A stretch of 64,000 nt of DNA, taken from the NCBI GenBank assembly GCA_024234505.1, contig JACKOD010000005.1, positions 310,001-374,000 on the forward strand. Direction: 5' to 3'. The translations under genes and the position numbers were made by a program. Source of the stretch: Hahellaceae bacterium. Its GTDB lineage: Bacteria; Pseudomonadota; Gammaproteobacteria; Pseudomonadales; Oleiphilaceae. Shown piece after piece: positions 8,162-17,711 of this stretch (position 1 is the stretch's first letter; each line of letters starts with the position of its first letter). The notes beneath the pieces were generated by a model. The model ran no database searches. It was given only the letters and a program-made list of their open reading frames with translations, and was not told the origin of the DNA.

Positions 8162-9988
8162 ATGAAAAAGCCGTTATCTGCTTTGATGTTGCCGCTGTTG
8201 CTAGGATTGGCTGCCTGCAATAATACTACTTCCACCGTATTGCCTTCCGATAACCGTGATACTTCACCGGTTAACAATACTAATACCAATAGCTATTCAG
8301 GTGTTGCTATTGATGGCTATCTGAGAAATGCCTTTGTTTGGCTCGATCTCAATGACAACAAGCGCTATGACACTTGTACTACGGATTTCGCCGATAAGCT
8401 CCGCAGCAATGCGTGTGAACCCGAGCCCTATGCGATTTCGGGAACCGGCGGCAAATATGTTTTTGATCTGACCGCGATGCAGGCAAGCCGCACCGGCCTG
8501 AATCAACCCCTGCTGGATCCGGAAAAATATCCGACGGCCCTGTTGGCTATTCCCGGTGTCACGATTGATGAAGGCTTGATTGCTGATGGCAACACCACCG
8601 TGGCGACGCTGCAAAGTGGTTACTATTTGCTTTCTCCTCCGGGACAGCAGGTGATTTCTCCCTTAACCACTATGGTTAAGCATGAATTGGATTATGGTTT
8701 AAGTGCTTTAACGGGAAATCTGTCTGATGTTGCTCATCAGGCATTTCGCAAGCGTGTGGGGCGCGGCGACAACTTCTTCAAGAATTACGCCATTGATAGT
8801 GATGAGCGTTTACATGCCTACGCCAGAGCCTTGGCGGCAGTGATTCAGTCTCATACGCCGGAAAGCTACCAGGCTGTGTTGAATTCTGCGACCTTTGAGG
8901 AGTTGGCCGCGGGCGGAAAAAACCCTTATCTGGGGGATGCCACCCTGCTCATCGGGCGGGCTATTTTAAGTGTTGCTTCTCAACTGCTAACCGATATTGA
9001 TACGGCTGTGGGGAGTGCGCCGACGGCCAGCGACTATGCGCGACTGGATGTTGTTAATGGTCTGACGCTTCCCAAGGTAAATATCTCTCTGGAAAATAAA
9101 ATGGTGCTGGTAGCGGAGCACACCAAGAAAAACAGTAGTTTTACGGAAACCTCCGGACTATCTCAGCTCAACACCTTTACCACTAAGGATATCGACACAA
9201 GCGTGACTTATGAGTGGGCAACCAATGGTGAACTCAGCAAAATGTCCATCGATGGCTACATGCAGATGAACTTTTTTGATGATGGCAAACAGCCTATTCG
9301 ATTGTTCTATGACGGAAATCCATTGCAGTCTCCCCTCGGCCATTTCTATATCGATGCTCTTCGCTCCTGGGGTTCTGATGGTAAAGCGGATATCGAAACC
9401 AGTTTTACGCATGATGCTGCGGGGCAAATCGTAAAGCAGGACATTCGTTATCTGGATAACTCGACTGACCAGCCGACAGTGACAGCCAGTAAGTCCATCG
9501 CTTATACCTTTACGGATGGCAAACTGACGGGCGTTTCCAGTGATGAAGGTAAAACCGTAGCATTCAGTTATGATGGTCTGGGACGCCTGAGCAAGACACT
9601 GCTACAAGCGGGCGGGCAAGATCTCCGACGTGCAGAGGTTGCTTATGCCGGCGTAAATAATGTCCTGGAGGCAACAGTAACGGTCGCTGATTTTACATCA
9701 GGTGGCTGGGTAGAATCGGTGCCGGAAAAGCAGGTCGCGAAAATGTCAGGCAGCGCCTACAGTGACCCGTTAGCTTCAATTGCGATCAGTGAAAAGTTTG
9801 GTAATACCAACAAAAACTATATCTGGGTTTATGAATATTACGGAAGTGATGATGGCAATCTGGCAGGCTTGTTGAAAACGCGCACGCTGCTGCTGGCCAG
9901 CTCATCAGGGGTGGCTGAACCGAGCTCGCAAATCTTCGCTAAAACAACTTATGAATACAAAGCGTTGGCTGACGTTATATTCAAATAA
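8162..9988 (+). CDS. Large lipoprotein with YD-like repeats, unknown function
   Basis: 608 residues beginning with a lipoprotein signal peptide (LGLAAC, Cys19) followed by an Asn/Thr-rich linker. Residues about 43-130 (GVAIDGYLRNAFVWLDLNDN) resemble a carboxypeptidase-regulatory-like beta-sandwich module of surface proteins. The C-terminal third has short beta repeats of RHS/YD type, for example FTHDAAGQIVKQ and FSYDGLGRLSKT. An outer-membrane, possibly surface-exposed, lipoprotein is inferred. No enzyme motif is visible. A strong terminator follows, so it appears monocistronic. Confidence 0.7.
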   Translation: MKKPLSALMLPLLLGLAACNNTTSTVLPSDNRDTSPVNNTNTNSYSGVAIDGYLRNAFVWLDLNDNKRYDTCTTDFADKLRSNACEPEPYAISGTGGKYVFDLTAMQASRTGLNQPLLDPEKYPTALLAIPGVTIDEGLIADGNTTVATLQSGYYLLSPPGQQVISPLTTMVKHELDYGLSALTGNLSDVAHQAFRKRVGRGDNFFKNYAIDSDERLHAYARALAAVIQSHTPESYQAVLNSATFEELAAGGKNPYLGDATLLIGRAILSVASQLLTDIDTAVGSAPTASDYARLDVVNGLTLPKVNISLENKMVLVAEHTKKNSSFTETSGLSQLNTFTTKDIDTSVTYEWATNGELSKMSIDGYMQMNFFDDGKQPIRLFYDGNPLQSPLGHFYIDALRSWGSDGKADIETSFTHDAAGQIVKQDIRYLDNSTDQPTVTASKSIAYTFTDGKLTGVSSDEGKTVAFSYDGLGRLSKTLLQAGGQDLRRAEVAYAGVNNVLEATVTVADFTSGGWVESVPEKQVAKMSGSAYSDPLASIAISEKFGNTNKNYIWVYEYYGSDDGNLAGLLKTRTLLLASSSGVAEPSSQIFAKTTYEYKALADVIFK

Positions 9989-10026
9989 TTTATTTATATT
10001 CAAATAGTTTCGTTATATGACGACTC

Positions 10027-10054
10027 AAGGCTGCACAGTGTGCAGCCTTTTTTT
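10027..10054 (+). terminator. Rho-independent terminator
   Basis: AAGGCTGCA (10027-10035) pairs perfectly with TGCAGCCTT (10041-10049) around a 5-base loop and runs into seven T. It ends the lipoprotein gene, just before the converging ndpA gene. Confidence 0.93.
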
Positions 10055-10066
10055 GTTTAAACCTGA

Positions 10067-11089
10067 TCAGGCATTTTCATCGCTGGATTTGATAAAACGC
10101 ATGAGCTGCTGTTTGAGACCTTTTGGAATATCGGTGATGGTGAGCACGTCTTTATCGGGATCATAGTGAATGGCATTTTGAATCAGATCTGAGTTGAACG
10201 ACAGGCTGAGCCCTTTCCCTTTGCCGGCAAAACGGATGAGCTGCTTTATTTTTCTGTGATCTGCAAAAAATTCAGCACTTTCACTCATCGCTTTTTCCTG
10301 CGTCACAAAGTTTGCAAAGCGGGCTGGTTCCTGTTCATCCAGAAATCCCGAAAGTTCTTTGATTTGTACGGCTTCGCCGCGAGCGCTTTGTTCGGCGCAA
10401 AAATCGTAGGCTTTCTTGTACATCTGAGAGGCAGATTTTGGCTCTACGGTGGAGGCAAACTGTTCAAGTGTTTCAAGTAGTGTCTGGGTTTCCTTTTCTG
10501 TGTCGACACTGCTTTGAAATCCGAGGCAGCGAGAAAATACTTCACCCAGTTCGCTTTGATTCCGGCTGACCAGCAAGGTCAAATAGTTATCTGTGGGGTG
10601 TTCGCCACGCCAGTCTTCCAGTTCAATGCGCGATGCGATTTCCAGTCGGCTGGTATTGAGGTAATCGCACATATCCAGTTCCAGTGTGCGTGAAAGCTGC
10701 ATTCCGGAGTCATTTTCGAGCCAGAAGATATAAAACGCATCGCCATCTGCGCGGGTGTCTTCAGCAAACATCAGATAACCTTCGGTGCTCACTTGAGACG
10801 CATCGAGAAGTTGTTTGAAAAGCCCGGTAAATTCTTCACAACACCGGGTAAAGCTCATTTTGTTTTCGAGCGACTCACTGAGCCAGCGGCTAAAGGGGTA
10901 GTCTGCCACCTCATCAGAAAATCGACCGTATTTCTTTCCTGGTTTAGCGTTGAACAGCTTTTTTTCCTGAGAGAGCAAAGCTTCATAGTCTGCATTGGAT
11001 TCGAGAGGGGTGTCGCGAAGGGTCAATGTCGCGGGCTGGTCATCTTGCCAGCGGGAGACTTTATTAATAATCAGGGATTTGATAGCCAC
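10067..11089 (-). CDS. ndpA: Nucleoid-associated protein NdpA (YejK family)
   Basis: A cytoplasmic DNA-associated protein of the YejK/NdpA family, 340 residues against 335 in E. coli. The family opening (AIKSLIINKV), the central RLEIASRIELEDW stretch and the C-terminal KGLSLSFNSDLI and ITDIPKGLKQQL blocks are all present. The start is taken as GTG at 11089 because GGAG lies 8 bases upstream; an ATG at 11131 would add 14 residues poorly matching the family. It follows the cysN terminator on the same strand, so it is probably an independent unit. Its precise role in nucleoid structure is not established. Confidence 0.9.
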   Translation of the reverse strand: MAIKSLIINKVSRWQDDQPATLTLRDTPLESNADYEALLSQEKKLFNAKPGKKYGRFSDEVADYPFSRWLSESLENKMSFTRCCEEFTGLFKQLLDASQVSTEGYLMFAEDTRADGDAFYIFWLENDSGMQLSRTLELDMCDYLNTSRLEIASRIELEDWRGEHPTDNYLTLLVSRNQSELGEVFSRCLGFQSSVDTEKETQTLLETLEQFASTVEPKSASQMYKKAYDFCAEQSARGEAVQIKELSGFLDEQEPARFANFVTQEKAMSESAEFFADHRKIKQLIRFAGKGKGLSLSFNSDLIQNAIHYDPDKDVLTITDIPKGLKQQLMRFIKSSDENA

Positions 11090-11139
11090 GAACGGATCTC
11101 CGGGTAAACAGACATAAACAACAGCAGGCAAATAAAGAC

Positions 11140-11177
11140 AAAAAAGGGCAGGTCGTTTTGCGACGCTGCCCTTTTTT
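11140..11177 (-). terminator. Terminator of the cysDN operon
   Basis: GGGCAG-GTCG (11146-11155) pairs with CGAC-G-CTGCCC (11161-11171), with one bulged G. It is flanked by six A on the left and six T on the right, so it can work on both strands. On the minus strand it lies 14 bases after the cysN stop. Confidence 0.9.
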
Positions 11178-11190
11178 AATGTAGCACTCT

Positions 11191-12810
11191 CTAGCTCAGG
11201 CGAAGCCCGTTGAGAACAGCGGGTATTTCTTCTGCGGATTCGGCGGATACTGAATAGACCGCTTCGTTTGCATTGACAGAAATGACAATCAAACCCGCGC
11301 GTTGTAAAAGAGCAATGGTTTCAGGGTAGCTTTCTGTAGCATCAAGGGAAATGACATTTTTACCCTGATCGAACAACTTGCGCTCAATAGCCGTCGCCAG
11401 CGTGGCGGCTGCCGCACCTTCACAGTTGATATGGGCGGGAGCATGACCAAAGCGGAATGTACGCTCCTGTGCTGCAACGGGAATATCGTTGTAGCTGCTT
11501 TTCTCATCAACGGACTTCTCAATCATGCCGGCGCCAATCGTGACATTGGTCAGTCGGTCGATCACGATAAAGGCACCGGTGGCACGATTGTCAGGGTAAG
11601 GATCAAAAGCAATCGGCTGGTTGACGTGCAGCTGACACAGCGCAATACCATTGAGCGGCAGTGTGCTGGTGTCGAATTTTTCTATGGTATTCACATCCAC
11701 CTGGTGGTGAATTTTTTGTATCGTGCCCGAAACAAAATTGGAACCCACTTTAAAGCTGTAAAGCTTGCCTGGTTGCAGTTCTGCTTCGGCCATCCATACC
11801 AGATAGGCGTCAAAAGTTGCGCTGACTGCGGGGCGATCGTTCGGCTTGACGATCATGTCGCCGCGACTGATATCAATTTCGTCGGTGAGCGTCAGTGTGA
11901 TGGCCTGATCTGCGAAGGCTTCTTCCATTTCGCCATCGTAGGTTACGATGCTTTTGACTTTACTTGTTTTTCCGGAAGGCAGTGCCATCACTTCATCGCC
12001 GGGCTTGATAATCCCTGACGCGATGGTGCCGCAATAGCCCCGGAAATTCAGGTTGGGTCGGTTGACGTACTGCACGGGCAGCCGGAAGTTTTCCAGGTTA
12101 CGATCGCCTGCCACTTCCACTGATTCCAGCACGCTCATCAAGGGCTCGTCTTTGAACCAGGGCATCTTGTCGCTCAGGTTCACCACGTTATCACCCTTAA
12201 GCGCCGAAATAGGGACGAAGCGGATGTCATGTAAGTTCAGCTGCGACGCAAAGCGCAGGTACTCGTCTTTGATTTCATTAAAACGGCTTTCGCTGAATTC
12301 TACGAGGTCCATTTTATTGATAGCGACCACGATGTGACGTATGCCCAACAAAGACGCGATAAAGGAGTGACGACGGGTTTGCGTTAATACGCCATAACGT
12401 GCGTCAATCAAAATAATAGCCAGATCGGCCGTTGATGCGCCTGTCGCCATATTACGCGTGTACTGTTCGTGCCCCGGCGTATCCGCGATTATGAATTTGC
12501 GGCGTGCAGTGGAGAAGAAACGGTAGGCAACATCAATGGTAATCCCTTGTTCCCGCTCGGCCTGCAATCCATCAACGAGCAGTGCCAGGTCGATTTCTTC
12601 TCCGGTGGTGCCGGATTTTGCACTGTCTGCTTTCAGGGCTGCCATATGATCTTCGTAGATCATTTTGGAGTCGTGCAGTAAGCGTCCAATCAGGGTGCTT
12701 TTTCCGTCGTCAACGCTGCCGCAGGTCAGCAGGCGAAGCAACTCTTTGTGTTCGTGTTGCTTGAGGTATTCGAGAATATTTTCGCTAATCAAATCAGACT
12801 GGTGTGACAT
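11191..12810 (-). CDS. cysN: Sulfate adenylyltransferase subunit 1, with a C-terminal extension
   Basis: The GTPase subunit that drives APS formation from sulfate and ATP together with CysD. The GTP-binding domain has GSVDDGKST (P-loop), DTPGHEQY and NKMD, followed by elongation-factor-like beta barrels to about residue 450. E. coli CysN is about 475 residues; this one is 539. The extra 88 residues resemble an APS kinase (CysC) fold without its active site: TLATAIERKLFDQGKNVISLD and AGLIVISVN mimic CysC segments, but the P-loop is replaced by EGAAAAT and the DGD motif is gone. It lies 71 bases downstream of cysD in one operon. Confidence 0.96.
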   Translation of the reverse strand: MSHQSDLISENILEYLKQHEHKELLRLLTCGSVDDGKSTLIGRLLHDSKMIYEDHMAALKADSAKSGTTGEEIDLALLVDGLQAEREQGITIDVAYRFFSTARRKFIIADTPGHEQYTRNMATGASTADLAIILIDARYGVLTQTRRHSFIASLLGIRHIVVAINKMDLVEFSESRFNEIKDEYLRFASQLNLHDIRFVPISALKGDNVVNLSDKMPWFKDEPLMSVLESVEVAGDRNLENFRLPVQYVNRPNLNFRGYCGTIASGIIKPGDEVMALPSGKTSKVKSIVTYDGEMEEAFADQAITLTLTDEIDISRGDMIVKPNDRPAVSATFDAYLVWMAEAELQPGKLYSFKVGSNFVSGTIQKIHHQVDVNTIEKFDTSTLPLNGIALCQLHVNQPIAFDPYPDNRATGAFIVIDRLTNVTIGAGMIEKSVDEKSSYNDIPVAAQERTFRFGHAPAHINCEGAAAATLATAIERKLFDQGKNVISLDATESYPETIALLQRAGLIVISVNANEAVYSVSAESAEEIPAVLNGLRLS

Positions 12811-12881
12811 AACAGTTACTCAGAAATTCGTGTCTGTGAAATTTGGTCGTGCGTTGCAGGCAAAAGTAGGCACGCAACCTG

Positions 12882-13790
12882 TTAGAAATAACCTTCGCGC
12901 TTCTTTTGCTCCATGGAGCCGGCCTGATCGTGGTCAATAACGCGCCCTTGCCGCTCCGAACTGCGGGTTAGCAGCATTTCCTGAATAATTTCCGGAAGTG
13001 TATCGGCTTCTGACTCTACCGCGCCGGTCAGCGGATAGCAGCCCAGGGTGCGGAAACGCACTGACTTCATTTCGGGTTGTTCGCCTGGTTGTAGTGGCAT
13101 GCGCTCGTCATCCACCATGATCAGAACCCCGTCACGATTCACTACAGGGCGTTTTGCGGCGTAGTAAAGCGGCACGATTTCGATGTTTTCCAGGTAGATA
13201 TATTGCCAGATGTCCAGCTCAGTCCAGTTGGAAAGAGGGAAGACACGAATACTTTCACCCTTATTGATTTTGCCGTTGTAGATATTCCAAAGTTCCGGGC
13301 GCTGGTTTTTAGGATCCCAGCGGTGGTTTTTATCGCGGAATGAATAAACGCGCTCTTTTGCGCGAGACTTTTCTTCATCTCGACGTGCACCGCCAAAGGC
13401 GGCGTCGAACTTGTATTTGTCGAGCGCCTGCTTGAGGCCCTGCGTTTTCATGATGTCAGTATGCTTTGCACTACCGTGAACAAAAGGGCTGATATCCATG
13501 TCCACACCTTCCTGATTGATGTGCACAATCAAATCAAGGCCTAGTTTTTTAACCTGTTCGTCCCGAAACTGAATCATTTCCTTGAACTTCCACGTTGTGT
13601 CAACGTGCATCAAAGGAAAAGGTGGTTTGCCTGGAAAAAAAGCTTTTCTGGCGAGATGTAGCATGACGGCAGAGTCTTTGCCGATGGAATAAAGCATCAC
13701 CGGACGCTCAAATTCGGCCGCGACTTCGCGGATGATATGAATGCTTTCTGCTTCCAGTTGCTTTAAGTGGGTCAAATTGTAGTCGGACAT
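12882..13790 (-). CDS. cysD: Sulfate adenylyltransferase subunit 2
   Basis: The catalytic subunit of ATP sulfurylase, a PP-loop ATP pyrophosphatase that makes adenosine 5'-phosphosulfate, the first step of sulfate assimilation. The protein is 302 residues, the standard size. The PP-loop YSIGKDSAVMLHL lies near residue 34, and RRDEEKSRAKER and RFRTLGCYPLTGAV are family hallmarks. The operon order is cysD then cysN. The 283-base upstream gap to the PilZ gene should hold the promoter; no CysB site could be assigned by eye. A dedicated cysC is not in the window. Confidence 0.97.
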   Translation of the reverse strand: MSDYNLTHLKQLEAESIHIIREVAAEFERPVMLYSIGKDSAVMLHLARKAFFPGKPPFPLMHVDTTWKFKEMIQFRDEQVKKLGLDLIVHINQEGVDMDISPFVHGSAKHTDIMKTQGLKQALDKYKFDAAFGGARRDEEKSRAKERVYSFRDKNHRWDPKNQRPELWNIYNGKINKGESIRVFPLSNWTELDIWQYIYLENIEIVPLYYAAKRPVVNRDGVLIMVDDERMPLQPGEQPEMKSVRFRTLGCYPLTGAVESEADTLPEIIQEMLLTRSSERQGRVIDHDQAGSMEQKKREGYF

Positions 13791-14073
13791 GTAGCAAGCC
13801 TGTTTGGTACTAAAAATAAGAATGAGACCCTTGTGTCGCCTCGTTTGGCACGTGCACGCAAAGGGAAATCAAGACCGCAGTCATGCATGTGGCCGGAATA
13901 TCGGCACACGCACTCTTGGGCAGTTTATGTGGTGGCAACTATATCAAATATCACACACTTATACGAAGGGTGAGAGTAAGATAGGTTTTTTATATTGATA
14001 TGCTATTAAATTCGCAAACGATATGAATGGGGTGCTAGAAACAATGAATTAACAGGCATCTTCAGGCAGGCGG

Positions 14074-14475
14074 TTACCCTTCACCCTTCTGGTTTTTCAG
14101 GTAACAGGCAACGAGATTTGCGCCATCCACACTGAGTTTTCCAAAACCCAGGCCTATCTGAAATTTGTCACGAGCCAGGCGACGGACATAAACGACCTTG
14201 CATTGACTTTGCACCGTCTCGGTATGATACGCGTCAACAGGAATCTCGAAGGCCAAATCGATTTGTAGTGCATCCCACGGCGCAGGCGATTGGCTGTTGG
14301 GAAGAATGGTTTCCAGGGTTTCCCTGTCGCACGAAAGCATTACGCCAGCTCGGGAAATATTTTCTACCTCGGCATGTCGAATATTGCCTTTGGCTGTCGA
14401 CAGATACGCCGTGAAGTGTGCATTCACGCGCGCAAAATGACGGAGGTTTTTTTTGAGCAGTGATGATCCGGACAT
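14074..14475 (-). CDS. PilZ-domain protein, candidate c-di-GMP binder
   Basis: A small 133-residue protein consisting mainly of one PilZ domain. The RxxxR arm is RHFAR near residues 12-16, and the [D/N]xSxxG motif is NISRAG about 25 residues later, so both c-di-GMP contact motifs look intact. The remaining strands end with FQIGLGF. There is no other domain, so it would act as a single-domain receptor or adaptor in the cytoplasm, possibly for motility or envelope processes. It is divergent from rimO and alone on its strand. Confidence 0.85.
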   Translation of the reverse strand: MSGSSLLKKNLRHFARVNAHFTAYLSTAKGNIRHAEVENISRAGVMLSCDRETLETILPNSQSPAPWDALQIDLAFEIPVDAYHTETVQSQCKVVYVRRLARDKFQIGLGFGKLSVDGANLVACYLKNQKGEG

Positions 14476-14863
14476 GGACGTTACATCTACCTTATGTGAG
14501 CCATTCGACTAGCGAGTTAACAACAGGAAAAAGCAAGTTAATATCGCGGGCAGTTAACTTTGGTTACCTAAACCATTGGGGAGAACCCTGAACTACCACG
14601 GGTTGCACTTATAACTGTGCATTAACCTGTCATTTATATAATTTACATTGATTTTATGTAGTTAGATAAAGGGTGACAATATTAAAACTGTATGGATTGG
14701 TAATCAGTGTGTAGCAATAGGTGTTTTCGTGAACTGTGTCAGCTAAAATACCCGGCCCAAACCGCTAAACGAAGCTGAAAGCGTCTTGTTTTACCCTGGT
14801 TGGGATCTATTTAAAAAGTAATTTGTTTTGATTGGCATTAAATTCAACGACGTAGAGGGTGGT
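14476..14863. other. Divergent intergenic region between the PilZ gene and rimO
   Basis: About 390 AT-rich bases that must hold promoters for both flanking genes. I found no coding frame with a credible ribosome site, no strong hairpin and no convincing -35/-10 pair. Confidence 0.6.
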
Positions 14864-16180
14864 ATGGCGTCCAATAACGGGAAAGTGGGTTTTGTTTCGC
14901 TCGGGTGTCCGAAAAATACGGTGGATTCTGAGCGTATTCTCACTCAGTTACGCAGTGAAGGTTACGACATTGTGCCCAGTTACGATGATGCCGACATTGT
15001 CGTAGTCAATACCTGTGGGTTTATTGACAGCGCGGTGGAGGAGTCGTTGGATGCGATTGGTGAAGCTTTGGCGGAAAACGGCAAGGTTATTGTGACCGGG
15101 TGTCTGGGGGTCAAAGAAGATGACATTCGTAATGTTCATCCCCAGGTACTTAAAGTGACCGGGCCGCACGCCTACGAAGAGGTGGTGAATGCGGTTCACG
15201 AACAATTACCTCCGACATACAATCCCTTTACTAGTTTGGTTCCACCTCAGGGAATCAAGCTGACGCCGAAGCATTATGCCTATCTGAAAATATCTGAAGG
15301 ATGCAATCATCGCTGTACTTTCTGCATTATTCCTTCCATGCGGGGTGATCTGGTGAGTCGCCCTATCGGTGGTGTAATGGACGAGGCACAGCGCCTCGTT
15401 GAAAGCGGTGTAAAAGAGCTGCTCGTGGTGTCTCAGGATACCAGTGCCTACGGAGTCGATCTCAAGTATCGCACTGGATTCTGGCAGGGGCGGCCGATTA
15501 AAACCCGTATGCTGGAAATGTGTCAGGCGATGGGCGAATTGGGAGCCTGGGTTCGTTTGCATTATGTCTATCCTTATCCTCATGTCGATGATGTCATTCC
15601 GTTAATGGCGGAAGGAAAAATTCTGCCATACCTCGATATTCCATTTCAGCATGCCAGCCCTAAAATCCTCAAGGCCATGAAGCGTCCTGCCGCAGCGGAA
15701 AACACCCTGGCGAGAATTAAGCGTTGGAGAGAGATCTGTCCGGAGATCACGCTACGCAGCACTTTTATTGTTGGTTTCCCGGGAGAAACAGAGCAGGATT
15801 TCGAAGAGTTGCTCGCCTTTTTGAAAGAAGCGCAATTGGATCGGGTGGGATGCTTTAAATACTCTCCGGTGGAGGGGGCAACAGCGAATGAATTGGCAGA
15901 CCCGGTTGATGAAGATGTCAAAGAGGAACGTCTGGAGCGTTTTATGGCATTGCAGGCAGAAATCAGCGCGGAGAAGTTGCAACGTAAAATTGGCCAGCGG
16001 ATTCAGGTGTTGGTGGATGAGGTGACAGAAGAGGGCGCGGTGGCCCGCAGCAAAGCGGATGCGCCTGATATTGATGGCTTAGTGTTTATTGATGGAGCAA
16101 CCCACGTCAAACCGGGTGATTTTCTTGAGGTGGAAGTGGAAGATGCGGATGAGCACGATTTGTGGGCCAAACTGGTTTAG
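14864..16180 (+). CDS. rimO: Ribosomal protein S12 methylthiotransferase RimO
   Basis: A radical-SAM enzyme that adds a methylthio group to the conserved Asp of ribosomal protein S12. From ATG 14864 the protein has 438 residues, close to the E. coli length. The N-terminal MTTase domain carries three cluster cysteines (LGCPKN, NTCGFI, TGCLG). The radical-SAM CxxxCxxC is Cys147, Cys151 and Cys154 (CNHRCTFC). A TRAM domain closes the protein. An upstream TTG at 14828 is in frame but precedes the family start by 12 residues. Single gene, converging with gatB. Confidence 0.96.
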   Translation: MASNNGKVGFVSLGCPKNTVDSERILTQLRSEGYDIVPSYDDADIVVVNTCGFIDSAVEESLDAIGEALAENGKVIVTGCLGVKEDDIRNVHPQVLKVTGPHAYEEVVNAVHEQLPPTYNPFTSLVPPQGIKLTPKHYAYLKISEGCNHRCTFCIIPSMRGDLVSRPIGGVMDEAQRLVESGVKELLVVSQDTSAYGVDLKYRTGFWQGRPIKTRMLEMCQAMGELGAWVRLHYVYPYPHVDDVIPLMAEGKILPYLDIPFQHASPKILKAMKRPAAAENTLARIKRWREICPEITLRSTFIVGFPGETEQDFEELLAFLKEAQLDRVGCFKYSPVEGATANELADPVDEDVKEERLERFMALQAEISAEKLQRKIGQRIQVLVDEVTEEGAVARSKADAPDIDGLVFIDGATHVKPGDFLEVEVEDADEHDLWAKLV

Positions 16181-16210
16181 GTAAACAATCTCGGCAAATT
16201 TCACGGCAAT

Positions 16211-16257
16211 AAAAAACGATGACCGTAGAGCGAAAAAGATTTCGCCCTACAGTCATC
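16211..16257 (-). terminator. Terminator of gatCAB
   Basis: An imperfect 18-bp stem (GATGACCGTAGAGCGAAA with TTTCGCCCTACAGTCATC, two mismatches) around a short loop. On the minus strand it is followed by six T, so it ends gatB transcripts; it may also slow rimO transcripts coming the other way. Confidence 0.8.
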
Positions 16258-16262
16258 AGCTT

Positions 16263-17711
16263 CTAGCCATCCAGCTTCTTCACCAGAATTTCAGTAAAGA
16301 GTTTGGGATTTCCCTGGCCTTTCGATGCTTTCATCAGTGGCCCCATAAATCCGCCAAGTAATTTCTTTCGCTTGGCTTCATCCGTGGCGCGGTATTGCTC
16401 AATTTGTGCCGTCATGCCCGCGAGAACCTCATCGACAATTTTCTCAAGCGCACCAGTGTCAGAGACTTGCTTCAGGCCTTTGGCATCAATGATGGCATCA
16501 ACGTCATGCCCTTCTTCCGTCCAAAGCGCATCAAATACCTTTTTCGCACCGGCAGACGATATGCTGTTGTCTTTGATGCGTAGAATCAGTTGACCTAACT
16601 GTTCTGCATTGATGGGGCTGTTTTTGGCCGTTTTCTCCTCGCTGTTAAGTCGCGCGGAAAACTCGCCCATGATCCAGTTGGCAGAAAGCTTCGCGTCTGT
16701 GCTTTTCGCCGTGGTGGCCTCGAAAAGTGCAGCGATACCTGCGTCTGCGCTCAGGATGCCGGCATCATAATCGGATAAGCCATACTGCTCGACGAACCGA
16801 AGCTTACGGGCATCGGGTAATTCGGGCAGTGTGGCGCGAATGGCATCGATATAACTCGAATCAATCAGAACAGGCAGCAGGTCAGGGCAGGGGAAGTACC
16901 GATAATCGTTGGCTTCTTCCTTGCTTCGCATTGCACGAGAAATGTCTTTGTCGCCGTCGTACAAGCGGGTTTCCTGGTTAATTTTTCCGCCGTCTTCCAG
17001 CACATCAATCTGGCGCTCAACTTCGAGTTTAATGGCGCGCTCCATAAACCGGAATGAATTGAGGTTTTTGGTTTCCGTGCGCGTACCGAGCTTTGATTCG
17101 CCAACCGGACGAACGGAGACGTTCACATCAAAGCGCATTGAGCCCTGCGACATCTCTCCATCACAGATGCCGAGCGAGGTCACAATCGTATGCAGTTTGC
17201 GGGCAAATGCCACGGCTTCTTCCGCGTTACTCATATCTGGCTCAGAGACGATTTCGATCAACGGGGTGCCGGCCCGGTTCAGATCGATGCCGGACATGCC
17301 ATGGAAGTCTTCATGCAGGGATTTTCCGGCATCCTCTTCAAGGTGGGCGTGATGGATTCGTACCCGCTTGGAACTTCCGTCGGCCAGCTGAATATCAATA
17401 TGGCCTGCGCCTACGATAGGTAATTCCGATTGTGTTGTTTGATACCCTTTCGGTAAATCGGGATAAAAATAGTTCTTGCGTTCAAATACTGATTTTTCAT
17501 TGATATGCGCATCAATTGCCAGACCAAATTTAATGGCCATTTTCAGCGCTTCTTCATTTAATACCGGCAGCATGCCTGGCATGGCCAGATCAACTGCGCT
17601 GGCTTGGGTATTGGGCTCGGCACCAAAGGCGGTGCTGGAGCCCGAGAAAATTTTAGTCTTGGTGGCAAGCTGAACGTGTACTTCCAGCCCGATCACGGTT
17701 TCCCATTGCAT
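16263..17711 (-). CDS. gatB: Asp-tRNA(Asn)/Glu-tRNA(Gln) amidotransferase subunit B
   Basis: The tRNA-binding and kinase/transamidase subunit that activates misacylated Glu-tRNA(Gln) or Asp-tRNA(Asn). 482 residues, full length. The start IGLEVHVQL, the metal-site block HLEEDAGKS, EIVSEPDMSN and NLNSFRFMERAI are diagnostic, and the C-terminal YqeY-like tail ends with MGPLMKASKGQGNP. It is last in the gatC-gatA-gatB order, 94 bases after gatA. Its presence implies indirect amidation of at least one tRNA in this organism. Confidence 0.97.
   Translation of the reverse strand: MQWETVIGLEVHVQLATKTKIFSGSSTAFGAEPNTQASAVDLAMPGMLPVLNEEALKMAIKFGLAIDAHINEKSVFERKNYFYPDLPKGYQTTQSELPIVGAGHIDIQLADGSSKRVRIHHAHLEEDAGKSLHEDFHGMSGIDLNRAGTPLIEIVSEPDMSNAEEAVAFARKLHTIVTSLGICDGEMSQGSMRFDVNVSVRPVGESKLGTRTETKNLNSFRFMERAIKLEVERQIDVLEDGGKINQETRLYDGDKDISRAMRSKEEANDYRYFPCPDLLPVLIDSSYIDAIRATLPELPDARKLRFVEQYGLSDYDAGILSADAGIAALFEATTAKSTDAKLSANWIMGEFSARLNSEEKTAKNSPINAEQLGQLILRIKDNSISSAGAKKVFDALWTEEGHDVDAIIDAKGLKQVSDTGALEKIVDEVLAGMTAQIEQYRATDEAKRKKLLGGFMGPLMKASKGQGNPKLFTEILVKKLDG

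Noticed and set aside
11431..12018. 195-residue frame antisense to cysN
   Set aside because: Shadow of a highly conserved gene.
11191..12810. cysN as a bifunctional CysNC fusion
   Set aside because: The protein is about 90 residues too short and lacks the APS-kinase P-loop and DGD motif.
13804..13998. Short frames in the gap upstream of cysD
   Set aside because: No ribosome site and basic, Cys/Trp-rich random-looking composition; more likely the cysD promoter region.
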